This document shows positions 8,842 to 17,209 of a stretch of 64,000 nucleotides of DNA, one piece after another. The position numbers and the translations under genes were made by a program. This DNA is from Poriferisphaera corsica. Its GTDB lineage: Bacteria; Planctomycetota; Phycisphaerae; Phycisphaerales; Phycisphaeraceae. The stretch is from contig NZ_CP036425.1 in NCBI RefSeq assembly GCF_007747445.1, positions 3,456,175 to 3,520,174 on the forward strand, read 5' to 3'. Numbering within the stretch: position 1 is the stretch's first letter; every line of letters starts with the position of its first letter. Under the pieces are notes generated by a model. It saw only the letters and a program-made list of their open reading frames with translations. It was not told the DNA's origin and did not search any database.

Positions 8842-9924
8842 ATGGTGAGATTGGTTCCACACAAATCATGCGACATACGATGGCGGGATTCGGATTGTTC
8901 GAATTTCAGATTGAAGTTGCCATGGCTGGAGATGGATGTTGAGGTAGGCCCGGAGGATCGGCCTTGGATACGCAAAGCGATCGAGGACATCAGCACCAAT
9001 CAGTTAGAGACGAAATCAGCACAGCGATTTTTAAAACGCTTTGATGGACATCATGTTTCATTTGCGGCGCCTGACCCAGAGAAATTAGATAGTTATGAGC
9101 GTGAGCTAGTGTATTTAACACCTTTTCATAGGCGGATGGACGACCCGGGAAGTTTGATTGAGATTGCATTGGGATGTGAATCAACGGAACATTTTTTGCC
9201 GGCCATGTGGATGTGGGATGATGAGAGCGTGCTATCACAATCACGAATCAAGGGATCAGATTTGCATGACCCGGCGACACTGGTGAGTGGGCTGACAGGT
9301 TGCAGGCTAGGGAATGAGGCGACAACACGGGGTGACCGCGAGGCACTGTGGCAAAAACTACGAATGATGCGAGAGCGAAGCAATGCTCGGCACATAGAGG
9401 GAATAGCTGTTGTTTGCAGACAGTTATTATATGTGACGGACCACATTAAACATGTGACGAAACCGGCATGGCGGATGTTTCCGGAGAGTATTGAGACGTG
9501 TGAAAGGCTGATTGAACGGCACAATGCGGTGAGCATGCGCGTCATTGGCGCCTGTGACGAGTCTTTACTCTTGAAGATACAGTCTAAGCATATATTAGAA
9601 CCGCTGACTTTATTGATGCGTTTGTTTTCATATTCAGCGCATTATTCGCCGGTGGCGTTCACGTGGTTCGTAGATATGTTTTGGGATTATGTCCATCCAT
9701 CGTTGGCGTGCGTCATGGGTGAGGGGATAGAGAGCGAGATGGACACGAGGCGGATGGGGGTGAAGGTCAGCGAGGGTGAGATATTATCGAGCAGGTTGCC
9801 GCTGGTTCAGAGGCCAACAGCTCATTTTGCAGCACAAATTTGTGAAACGGCGGGGCATCTTGCGGTCGCGATTGATCGAGAAATGCACCGTCTGATTGAA
9901 ACAATGATTGTAGGTGAGGCGTAG
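8842..9924 (+). CDS. hypothetical protein, 360 aa
   Basis: Soluble protein without signal peptide or membrane helix that I do not recognise. The frame extends upstream to a GTG at 8812; I prefer the ATG at 8842 because neither has a good Shine-Dalgarno and AAAAGG lies before the ATG. It is rich in His, Met, Trp and Arg. Segments include RKAIEDIS, LVYLTPFHRRMDD, a central basic helix (REALWQKLRMMRERSNARH) and a predicted helical C-terminus with CETAGHLAVAIDREMHRLIE. The DNA is G-rich like its neighbours. A GNAT-like gene follows 48 nt later, so the two may be cotranscribed. No function is proposed. Confidence 0.65.
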   Translation: MVRLVPHKSCDIRWRDSDCSNFRLKLPWLEMDVEVGPEDRPWIRKAIEDISTNQLETKSAQRFLKRFDGHHVSFAAPDPEKLDSYERELVYLTPFHRRMDDPGSLIEIALGCESTEHFLPAMWMWDDESVLSQSRIKGSDLHDPATLVSGLTGCRLGNEATTRGDREALWQKLRMMRERSNARHIEGIAVVCRQLLYVTDHIKHVTKPAWRMFPESIETCERLIERHNAVSMRVIGACDESLLLKIQSKHILEPLTLLMRLFSYSAHYSPVAFTWFVDMFWDYVHPSLACVMGEGIESEMDTRRMGVKVSEGEILSSRLPLVQRPTAHFAAQICETAGHLAVAIDREMHRLIETMIVGEA

Positions 9925-9972
9925 ATTGGGATGGATGTATTGTTCATGGTTAACTAATGAGGTAAGAGCATC

Positions 9973-10659
9973 ATGAGAGCATCAAGACAAGCGCAAAAGC
10001 AGACAGGAGAAATACTGAAGCCGCTTCGATCACGGACACATAATGCGGCTCCACATCGGTTTTCTGAATTTTTAGGCGTTGAGAAGAATGGTGTTTCGGG
10101 GAGGCCCACTTCAACGTTGTACGATACGAAGGTGGTGTTATCGACGGGTGAGTTTAATTTACGTCCGCAGTCACACCAGGACTTGCCGGAGATGATCGAG
10201 TTTGAACGTGATCCGATTTTGATGAAGTATTTTGGAGGTGTTGTTACGCCTGAAAGGGCGACGCTTCGATTTAATTTGGCGAGATGGCATTACCATGCGT
10301 TTGGATATACGGTGTTTACCGCGCTCCGGCGGCCCAAGAATCAGTTTGCAGGATTTGCGGGGTTATCGCATTTGAATTTTGATTTTTCATCGGAACATAC
10401 AGAATTGATTGTGTGCCTGACGAAGCCGAATTGGGATCATCATATCGCGATGGATTTATCGAAATCGCTGTTGAATTATGCGTTTAAGAAATTGGGTAAA
10501 AAAGCGGTGTATATGCGGTTTGAGAAGCGGAACTATCCCGCATGGAAAGCTGTCGTGAGAGATTTCGAATTTACTGATGTGCCAGAAACACTGTATAGGA
10601 CGTTTAATAACAGAACATATGAGTTATTACGGATTACGCCGGAATTACTGACGAGATAG
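9973..10659 (+). CDS. GNAT-family (RimJ/RimL-like) acetyltransferase-like protein, 228 aa
   Basis: Start ATG with GAGGTAA 7 nt upstream. Residues 1-55 are a basic, poorly ordered N-terminus. From about residue 57 there is a GNAT-like fold: FNLRPQSHQDLPEMIEFERDP (strand 1/helix 1), then FTALRRPKNQFAGFAGLSHLNF (central strands), ELIVCLTKPNWDHHIAMDLSKSLLNYAFKKLG (the part where GNATs bind acetyl-CoA) and KKAVYMRFEKRNYPAWKAVVRDFEF. This resembles acetyltransferases acting on protein N-termini or small amines. The acetyl-CoA motif is not a clean (Q/R)xxGxG, so activity is uncertain. It is followed by a strong terminator and is probably cotranscribed with the unknown gene before it. Confidence 0.6.
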   Translation: MRASRQAQKQTGEILKPLRSRTHNAAPHRFSEFLGVEKNGVSGRPTSTLYDTKVVLSTGEFNLRPQSHQDLPEMIEFERDPILMKYFGGVVTPERATLRFNLARWHYHAFGYTVFTALRRPKNQFAGFAGLSHLNFDFSSEHTELIVCLTKPNWDHHIAMDLSKSLLNYAFKKLGKKAVYMRFEKRNYPAWKAVVRDFEFTDVPETLYRTFNNRTYELLRITPELLTR

Positions 10660-10679
10660 ACTGAGATATCGCAAAAAAA

Positions 10680-10713
10680 ACGGGCGTACTATAGAGTACG
10701 CCCGTTGTTTTTT
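10680..10713 (+). terminator. Rho-independent terminator after the GNAT-like gene
   Basis: The 11-bp perfect stem ACGGGCGTACT/AGTACGCCCGT (10680-10690 with 10695-10705) is followed by TGTTTTTT. Confidence 0.92.
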
Positions 10714-11638
10714 GGTAGAAACTGCATGCAAGCATGACAAGGAGCTGATCGATATGACCTTTGAACGAATCATGCGCTGCACATAGGTGCAGTTGTATAC
10801 GAAGCATTGCCCTGCATCGAATTCCCGGATGCCTAATGCATGATTAGTTACAGCTCTGCCATAGCTTCTACCATCACCCTGCCCTAAGCCTCGGAATTTG
10901 CCCTGCGAAAGCCCTGTAAAGCATGTTCAATCTACATGCTTAAAGCAATGGATGATTTGTAAAAACCTCGATGTGTTCTCGCGGTGCTGTGTTTTCTTTG
11001 CGACGGGTATCCTGAGATTAAGTCCCGGATTCTGATGATTACGGGTTGCACCTGGAAATGCATGAAACGGGATACCTTAAAGAGTGTGACATTCTCTGCC
11101 CGTCAAAATGTCTGTGTCACTTGCGAAAACGCGGCATGGAAAGTGCGAGAACATCGCTATCATCGAGGTTGGATCACTGAGATTGTCAAAGAACGGTGCG
11201 AAGGCGTATCAAAGAGTTGTGAACTGCCTTTTGTATTTAAAGTGTCTTAAGGCATAAACATCATTATCGTCTAAAGATTCTTTTATCTTAATATGAACCG
11301 GCTTTTCTACGACATTGATGAGTTACCGGACAGGTTCGTAAGTGATATGGGCGAGCAGTTAGTGCAAGCAAACCGTAAGATTTGTTAGCTTCTTGAGTTT
11401 TGTTTATTCGCTCACTGGGTTTTTAATGCGATAACGCAAGATTACTCAAGAATAAATCAGCAGAACGTTCATTCGAACGCTGGGGGATTGCGGCATGGCG
11501 TTGCATGTCTTGCCAGAAAAAACTCACGAATCAATCAGGAAGTGAGGAACATTCTGATGGATGAGTACGTCATATCTATGGGCGGCTGTACGGTCGATCG
11601 GTATTCGTGACACATATATATGAGATCAGGAGCACGTG
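10714..11638. other. 925-bp non-coding stretch with several hairpins
   Basis: No believable gene; an 88-codon frame at 10984-11250 lacks a ribosome site and coding character. Hairpins include CTGCAC-ATAG-GTGCAG (10777-10792) and AAGCATG/CATGCTT (10919-10941). GCCCTGC/GCCCTGT is repeated four times within 10806-10920. It could hold a non-coding RNA or decayed sequence; I cannot tell which. Confidence 0.4.
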
Positions 11639-12367
11639 ATGAGGCAGAAACCGGAACGTTATGTTTTGGGTACAGGTGTGTTGATGCTGTCCTTGGTAAT
11701 GGGGATGACGGGTAGCGTTTGGGGGCAAACAGAAGGTAAAAGCGAGAAGGATGTCGTCAAGCAGCGGATGAATCACCTGCAAAAGCGGGTATATCAGCTG
11801 GAAGATGAAGTCGATGAACTGCAGATGCAACTGACCATGATGGAAGAGCTGGAATCGAAACTGGCTAACCTACAGGCAGAGATGGCGCATCTACAACTGA
11901 GCGTGCATGATCGCGGTGACTTGGTGAAAGGTGAAGGGGCGGATGGAAAAAAGAATGCCAAGAGCGGAGCCAATCTGGTTGAGGAACCCACGTACCGGTA
12001 CAAATATGATCTGGTGTTTGATCGACAGCGAGAAAAAGTTCGGTATCGGGACGATGATGGGGATCTGCATGAACGCTGGCGAACGGTGACGGATCGAAGC
12101 AAAGTAGGCGTGCGGATGTTTGTGATTAATGATGAAGATTTCCCAATACGGCTCGAGCTTGAGGTTCAGGTATTACGGAATTCTCGAACGAATGTAAATC
12201 CTGATTCAAGAAGGGTGTTGGGAACGGGTGTGGTGAGTACGCCGCTGCTGGAGCCGGGCGAGATTCATGAGGTCACGAAGTGGATACATGTGGATGACGC
12301 GTTGCGTGTAAAGCAAGCTGATGTGGTTGGTGCGAAGGGATATCGTACGCCTCAGTTGCAACGGTAG
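11639..12367 (+). CDS. secreted coiled-coil protein, paralog 1 (242 aa)
   Basis: ATG at 11639 with AGGAG six nt upstream; a GTG one codon earlier is too close. Residues 1-29 are a signal peptide (LGTGVLMLSLVMGMTGSVWGQ). Residues 38-90 form a coiled coil (heptads in LQKRVYQLEDEVDELQMQL and on). From about residue 120 there is a beta domain containing KVGVRMFVIN, VLGTGVVSTPLLEPGEIHEV and TKWIHVDDA. The next gene has the same order and corresponding C-terminal motifs, so they are diverged paralogs. Likely periplasmic or cell-envelope. No family name is recognised and the role is unknown. Confidence 0.75.
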   Translation: MRQKPERYVLGTGVLMLSLVMGMTGSVWGQTEGKSEKDVVKQRMNHLQKRVYQLEDEVDELQMQLTMMEELESKLANLQAEMAHLQLSVHDRGDLVKGEGADGKKNAKSGANLVEEPTYRYKYDLVFDRQREKVRYRDDDGDLHERWRTVTDRSKVGVRMFVINDEDFPIRLELEVQVLRNSRTNVNPDSRRVLGTGVVSTPLLEPGEIHEVTKWIHVDDALRVKQADVVGAKGYRTPQLQR

Positions 12368-12417
12368 GCTGAGGTTAACTGAACGAAGAACGAATACGGA
12401 TGTGATTCCTATATCCG

Positions 12418-12449
12418 AAGGGCCTGCGTTGATTAACGCGGGCCTTTTT
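12418..12449 (+). terminator. Rho-independent terminator between the coiled-coil paralogs
   Basis: Stem GGCCTGCGTT/AACGCGGGCC (12421-12430 with 12435-12444, one wobble), extended by AA/TT, followed by TTTTT. It separates the two paralogs into distinct transcripts. Confidence 0.85.
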
Positions 12450-12556
12450 GATGCGCAGCGGTATGAAACTATTTCTGGATGTATCCGTCAATAAAGATGA
12501 AGATAGCATGGATATTGTGCGCACTTCACTGTATTTAAAAAAGCGATAGCGAGGCA

Positions 12557-13465
12557 ATGATGCGAGCGAAACAACTTCTGATTGTGGTCTTGAGCGTGAT
12601 TTTGGGTTTTGGTGGCGTGCAGATGTTTGAATTGGACAATGTGGCGGAGGGGCAATTCGTCTCAAAAACATACAAAACAAAAAAAACATCTGATCAATCG
12701 AAGAGCAAAAATGAATCCGAGAAGAAACCTGGGTATGACAAGGACACGATTGTTATGCCGATGGGGAAACGGAGCAGCGGCGATGATTACGATCGAAGAC
12801 GTGCGGAGCGTTTAGAAGATGAGTTAGATGATCTAGAGGACGAGAACGATCGTTTAAAACGGCAGATGTTGGAAATGCAGGGGGAATTGCAGAAGCTGGG
12901 GAATGCGAATCAGTCGGCAAAAGAAGATTTGGCGCGACGGGAACGCGAGTTAGAAGAAGCAGGCAAAACGCAGGGGCGCGAGATTGCGTGGCTACGTGAA
13001 GAATTTGGGAAGATTAAAAATGAGCGTACCCAGAAGACGGATATCGTGCGTAAAGCGAATGAACTGGTGCTGCAATACGCGACGGAGAGCGAGTGGGAAT
13101 GGAAGCCTGAGTTGATTTGGGATGAGCAACGGGGTGATATCTATTTCACACATGAAAATGGGGCGCAAGAAAAGCAATCGTTCTGGAGTATGAATCCGAA
13201 GAAGGTGGGTGTGCGGGCGATTTTTCTGAATACAAGCCAAAAGGCGGGCTCGTACTATTTGCGATTTCGTGTGCTGAAAAAGCCGTTTGATGAGAGCGGG
13301 GAAGTAAAAGATGGCAAGGCGATCGTGATGGGGTACGCGGTTTATACGACGCCGTTTTTGGCGGCAGGCGAGGCGTGTGAACTTGAGCGTTGGATTCCGG
13401 TACGTGAGGCAGAGATGGCAGGTGAGATCGAGATGATGGAAGTGATGCGGCGGGTGGAACGATAA
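12557..13465 (+). CDS. secreted coiled-coil protein, paralog 2 (302 aa)
   Basis: Two consecutive ATGs (12557, 12560) follow GAGG; the second has better spacing. The signal peptide or anchor at residues 5-23 (LLIVVLSVILGFGGVQMFE) is followed by a basic linker, a long charged coiled coil (residues 78-160, RRRAERLEDELDDLEDENDR and on) and a beta domain from about 175. The C-terminal motifs KVGVRAIFLN, VMGYAVYTTPFLAAGE and ERWIPVREAEM match KVGVRMFVIN, VLGTGVVSTPLLEPGE and TKWIHVDDA of the upstream gene. Probably exported and anchored in the envelope. The coiled coil suggests oligomerisation. No known family is recognised. Confidence 0.75.
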   Translation: MMRAKQLLIVVLSVILGFGGVQMFELDNVAEGQFVSKTYKTKKTSDQSKSKNESEKKPGYDKDTIVMPMGKRSSGDDYDRRRAERLEDELDDLEDENDRLKRQMLEMQGELQKLGNANQSAKEDLARRERELEEAGKTQGREIAWLREEFGKIKNERTQKTDIVRKANELVLQYATESEWEWKPELIWDEQRGDIYFTHENGAQEKQSFWSMNPKKVGVRAIFLNTSQKAGSYYLRFRVLKKPFDESGEVKDGKAIVMGYAVYTTPFLAAGEACELERWIPVREAEMAGEIEMMEVMRRVER

Positions 13466-13955
13466 ACGCCAAGAGATGGGGAATATACTGAGACGGTGAT
13501 GTGATGATGTGAAAATATGCTGAACGTCATGTGATGTATGTTGTTGCTATCAAGAGAGATGGAAGCCGATTTGTGTGTATGGTGATTGGGGCTGTGGTTC
13601 ATGGTTGAAATAGTTGGCTGATGAGTGGTGTTATCGAGAGGTAGAAAAAATGAGGGAAGTGGGGAGGTGAAGGTGGATAATTACCCAAACCCGGACGGAT
13701 TTGGCTACAATGTCGATCCAAAGGGAGGGTGAAGTAAAGGGGATGAGTGAGGGGATCGGGGATGAAGTCAGGCTGAGGCGTATTGGCCTGTCGCTCGAAA
13801 AACTCAAAGCGCAAGTAAGATGGTGGGTGAGAGGGTGTGGGAAGCGACTTGAGTGAGCGAAAAGACGAAACAGCGAAAAGCGCGGCGCGTTTGAAGCTGG
13901 TGACTATGATTGCAGAGAAATCGACGCTGAGATGGATCGGCGAAACAGGTGAGCT
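13466..13955. other. purine-rich intergenic region upstream of the ketosynthase operon
   Basis: 490 bases, G-rich on this strand. No gene, repeat or terminator is convincing. A long minus-strand open frame here has Ser/Pro/His-rich content typical of a chance frame opposite G-rich DNA. The operon's promoter is presumably inside, but I cannot assign it. Confidence 0.4.
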
Positions 13956-15296
13956 ATGAGTAGACGCGTTGTCATAACAGGTCTTGGCCCGGTGAGTGGT
14001 TTGGGATTGGGGATTAAAGAAAACTGGGCGGCTGTCAGTGAAGGCCGAAGCGCGGTCAAGCGGATTGGCATGTTCGATCCGAGCGGTTTTGATTGTCATG
14101 TTGGCGGTGAGATCGCGGAGTTGAAAGTTAAGAAGTTCGTGCCCAAGAGTTACCGTAAGGCAACGAAAGTGATGGCGCGTGATATTGAGATGGCGGTGGT
14201 AGCAGCAGATTTTGCAGCCAAGGATGCGGCGTTGAATACGCCGGGGACAATGGATAATGGGGACCAGATCTCATACTCAGGCGAACGTATCAGCGCACAG
14301 ATTGGTGCAGGGCTGATTGCTGCGGATATTAATGAATTGACGATGGCGTTGGCGGATTCGAAAGATGAGGCTGGCGAATTTGACATTCATAAATGGGGTC
14401 AAGAGGGGATGCAGAGTTTGACGCCGCTATGGTTATTGAAGTACTTGCCGAATATGTTGGCGAGTCATGTGGCGATCATTCATGACACACAGGGGCCAAG
14501 CAATACGATTACATGTGGCGATTCGTCGAGCGGTTTGAGCATCGGCGAGAGCCTGCGTGTGATTCAACGCGGGAGTGCGGATGCGGGGTTCTGTGGTGGG
14601 GCTGAGTCGAAGTTGAATTTGATGGCGTACATGCGTCAGGAATTGAATGGCCGACTGACGAAGGATTTGAATGGTGTGGGCGAAGCGGGCGGCGTGGTCA
14701 AGGTGTTTGATGAGGATTCAAGCGGAACGGTTTTGGGTGAAGGCGGCGGGATTGTGGTGCTTGAGGCGCTCGAGATGTATGAGGCGCGGGAAAAAAATGC
14801 AGGGCATGAGCCTTACGCGGAGGTTGTTGGTTTTGGTGCATCGCAGACGGTGCATAAGGAAAGCCGCAACTTAAAGACGGATCCAGAAGGTCGAGCGATC
14901 GCCAGTGCGATCCGAGCGGCTTTGAATGAAGGTGATGTCAGTGCGGATGAGATTGATGTGGTGTATGCATATGGGAGCGGGATTAAGGCATACGATGTAG
15001 GGGAAGCGGCGGCACTGAAAAAAGTGTTTGGCGAACGGCTGAGCGGGATGCCGATCGTGACGACCAAGGCATTGGTGGGTAATTGCGGCGCAGGTGGCGG
15101 CGGCTTTGACGTGTGTATCGCGGCAAAGAGCGTCAAAGAAGGACTAATACCAGCGGTCGTAGGCCGCGAGAAGCCAATCGAAGGTATGCAGGGTAACAGC
15201 GATAGTGAATCAAAAGAGATTCGTTATGCGCTAGTTCTCAGTACGGGCGTTGGCGGACAGAACACAGCAATTTTACTCAAAAACCACAGAGCCTAG
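13956..15296 (+). CDS. catalytically degenerate beta-ketoacyl synthase-fold protein (chain-length-factor-like)
   Basis: 446 aa with the thiolase/KAS II fold throughout (RRVVITGLGPVSGLG start, GEGGGIVVLEAL, VGGQNTAILL end). Ungapped alignment around the GPS...IG motif puts Asp189 (TCGDSS) where FabF has the nucleophilic Cys. The two catalytic histidines are Tyr339 (YAYGSG in place of AHGT) and Asn376 (LVGNCGAG in place of MGHL). The Cys-His-His triad is therefore absent and condensation is not expected. Such proteins pair with an active ketosynthase, as chain-length factors do in type II polyketide systems. The intact partner is encoded at 15674, separated only by a small helical protein gene. 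AGGTGAG precedes the ATG. The product is unknown. Confidence 0.85.
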   Translation: MSRRVVITGLGPVSGLGLGIKENWAAVSEGRSAVKRIGMFDPSGFDCHVGGEIAELKVKKFVPKSYRKATKVMARDIEMAVVAADFAAKDAALNTPGTMDNGDQISYSGERISAQIGAGLIAADINELTMALADSKDEAGEFDIHKWGQEGMQSLTPLWLLKYLPNMLASHVAIIHDTQGPSNTITCGDSSSGLSIGESLRVIQRGSADAGFCGGAESKLNLMAYMRQELNGRLTKDLNGVGEAGGVVKVFDEDSSGTVLGEGGGIVVLEALEMYEAREKNAGHEPYAEVVGFGASQTVHKESRNLKTDPEGRAIASAIRAALNEGDVSADEIDVVYAYGSGIKAYDVGEAAALKKVFGERLSGMPIVTTKALVGNCGAGGGGFDVCIAAKSVKEGLIPAVVGREKPIEGMQGNSDSESKEIRYALVLSTGVGGQNTAILLKNHRA

Positions 15297-15321
15297 TTAG
15301 GCTAACGAAAGGAGCTTTCCA

Positions 15322-15681
15322 TTGGGCAGAGACCATCGCAAACTAAGAGCATTCGAGGCAGCAGACACACTCGCTCAGGTCGTGTACAAGGAAACAGCTG
15401 ACTATCCGGAAGAAGGTATTAAAGATATCCTGCGTCACGCAGCGATTCGTGTTCCGACGAACATTGTTGACGGCTGTGCACGTTCAACAATGCGTGAATA
15501 CATTAACTGTCTGACGGTCGCGTTTGGCGCGCTTCGTGAAGTTGGTTACTTGGTCGAGCTTTCCGAGAAATTGGAATATATCGATGAAGATCGTTTTGAT
15601 GTGATGAATGATGCATATGATGAATCTGCGAAACTGCTGGCAGGTTTGATCCGTTCTTTGAAGGAACGCAAGAGTGAGTAG
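15322..15681 (+). CDS. four-helix bundle protein (S23 ribosomal-protein-like family), 119 aa
   Basis: TTG start with AAAGGAG seven nt upstream. The sequence fits the S23/four-helix-bundle family: a helix with LRAFEAADTLAQVVYKET, then the hallmark LRHAAIRVPTNIVDGCAR (family: LRRAAvSIPsNIAEG.gR), a helix YINCLTVAFGALREVGYLVELS, and a C-terminal LLAGLIRSLKERK. These proteins form oligomeric bundles; many are encoded within 23S rRNA intervening sequences, others stand alone with unknown role. It starts 25 nt after the degenerate ketosynthase and overlaps the active ketosynthase by 8 nt, so translation is probably coupled. That placement suggests a structural or regulatory partner of the ketosynthases, which is inference. 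Confidence 0.8.
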   Translation: MGRDHRKLRAFEAADTLAQVVYKETADYPEEGIKDILRHAAIRVPTNIVDGCARSTMREYINCLTVAFGALREVGYLVELSEKLEYIDEDRFDVMNDAYDESAKLLAGLIRSLKERKSE

Positions 15682-16984
15682 AAGAGAAGCGAGTGATCGC
15701 GTGGTCGTGACGGGGGTGGGATGGATCACGCCACTCGGTCATGATGTCGAAGAAGTTTGGGGGAACTTGCTTGCGGGCAAGTGCGGTATCGGTGAAACAG
15801 CTCACTTTGATGCGAGCACGTTCCCGACGAAGTTCTGCGCGCAAGTGAAGGACTATGATTATCGCAAGTACGTGAAGCAACCTGAGCTTCATGAAGGCAT
15901 TGGCCTGAACACGGCATATGCACTTGGGGCAGCGTCCCAGGCGTGGTCACGTTCCGGGCTTGATGCTTATGACGCGTCAGGTGATCTGAATCACGAACGG
16001 CTTGGGATTTATCTCGGGTCGGGCGAGGGTTCGTTAGATTTTGACAACTATGTCGGAGCGAACCTGCACGCTTGGTCGGCGGATGATCGCGAGATCGAGT
16101 CGGTGAAGTGGGCGGAGATCGCGAAGCAGCGATTTGAAGCGACGCGAGAAGTTGAGCAGGAACCCAACATGCCACTGACCCATCTAGCGATGGAGTTTGA
16201 GGCTATGGGACCAGCCTACAACTGCTTGACGGCGTGCGCTGCGTCGACACAGGCGATTGGCGAAGCGACGGAGATTTTACGTCGCAATGATGCTGATGTG
16301 ATGATCACGGGTGGCGCACACACGATGATTCATCCGTTTGGTGTGACTGGGTTCAATCGCTTGACGGCATTGTCGAACCGAAATGATGATTTCATGACAG
16401 CAAGTCGTCCGTTTAGTGCTGACCGTGATGGTTTTGTGCTGGGCGAGGGTGCTGGGATCATGATTCTTGAGCGTTATGAGCATGCAAAAGCTCGCGGCGC
16501 GAAGATCTTGGCTGAGATTACGGGCTTTGGTTCGACGGCTGATGCGTATCGTATTACGGATATGCATCCTGAAGGCCGCGGTGCTGCTGGCGCGATGAAT
16601 AAAGCGTTGGCTGATGCGGAGCGTGGCGTTGATGATGTGGATTACATCTCAGCACACGGGACGGGCACGAAGGAGAACGATTCGATTGAAACGAAAGGTA
16701 TTAAGGCTGTGTTTGGTGAAGAAGCACCAAACGTGCCAATCAGTTCGGTGAAATCGATGATGGGTCACTTGATTGCTGCGGCTGGCGTATGTGAAGCGAT
16801 CGTTTGTGTTCTGGGCATTCGTGACCAGAAGCTGCCACCTACAATCAACCTAAACAATCCTGACCCAGAGTGTAATCTTGATTACATTCCGAACGTGGCT
16901 AGAGAACGTAAGGTTGAGGTCTGTTTGTCGAACAGTTTTGGTTTTGGCGGACAGAACGACACGCTGATCATTGAAAAAGTTTGA
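15674..16984 (+). CDS. beta-ketoacyl-ACP synthase (KAS II/FabF-type), catalytically intact
   Basis: 436 aa, GTG start overlapping the previous gene by 8 nt. All catalytic residues are present: Cys188 (TACAAS), His328 (SAHGTGT) and His365 (MMGHLIAAAG), plus GEGAGIMILE and the C-terminal SNSFGFGGQN. It should catalyse decarboxylative condensation of malonyl-ACP with an acyl or polyketide primer in the cytoplasm. Pairing with a degenerate ketosynthase in the same operon points to a heterodimer making a special chain rather than ordinary fatty acid elongation. No ACP, ketoreductase, dehydratase or malonyltransferase gene is seen in the window, so those must come from elsewhere. A strong terminator follows. 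Confidence 0.92.
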   Translation: MSRREASDRVVVTGVGWITPLGHDVEEVWGNLLAGKCGIGETAHFDASTFPTKFCAQVKDYDYRKYVKQPELHEGIGLNTAYALGAASQAWSRSGLDAYDASGDLNHERLGIYLGSGEGSLDFDNYVGANLHAWSADDREIESVKWAEIAKQRFEATREVEQEPNMPLTHLAMEFEAMGPAYNCLTACAASTQAIGEATEILRRNDADVMITGGAHTMIHPFGVTGFNRLTALSNRNDDFMTASRPFSADRDGFVLGEGAGIMILERYEHAKARGAKILAEITGFGSTADAYRITDMHPEGRGAAGAMNKALADAERGVDDVDYISAHGTGTKENDSIETKGIKAVFGEEAPNVPISSVKSMMGHLIAAAGVCEAIVCVLGIRDQKLPPTINLNNPDPECNLDYIPNVARERKVEVCLSNSFGFGGQNDTLIIEKV

Positions 16985-17013
16985 TTGACTCGAACTTAAG
17001 ATGAAAAGATGAT

Positions 17014-17046
17014 AGAAGCAGTCGTTCACCGGCTGCTTCTTTTTTA
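17014..17046 (+). terminator. Rho-independent terminator of the ketosynthase operon
   Basis: Stem AGAAGCAG/CTGCTTCT (17014-17021 with 17033-17040), with further weak pairs inside, followed by TTTTTTA. Confidence 0.88.
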
Positions 17047-17209
17047 TTACTCATCATACCGTGATTGAAATTAATAAAATGAGCTGCTTGTTTTGCAGAT
17101 GACTTAGAGCATTTGTCGTCAAGAGACATTCGTTGATCAGTGCATTAACGAGGTCGTGAATAATGGAGCAACTTGCTCTAGCTCGATAGAAACGGAATTG
17201 ATTGAAATG

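Noticed and set aside
10984-11250. 88-codon plus-strand open frame
   Set aside because: No ribosome site, Cys/Arg-rich random composition and no signal, helix or family features.
13599-14099. 166-codon minus-strand open frame upstream of the ketosynthase operon
   Set aside because: Partly antisense to the ketosynthase gene and rich in Ser, Pro and His, as expected opposite G-rich coding DNA.
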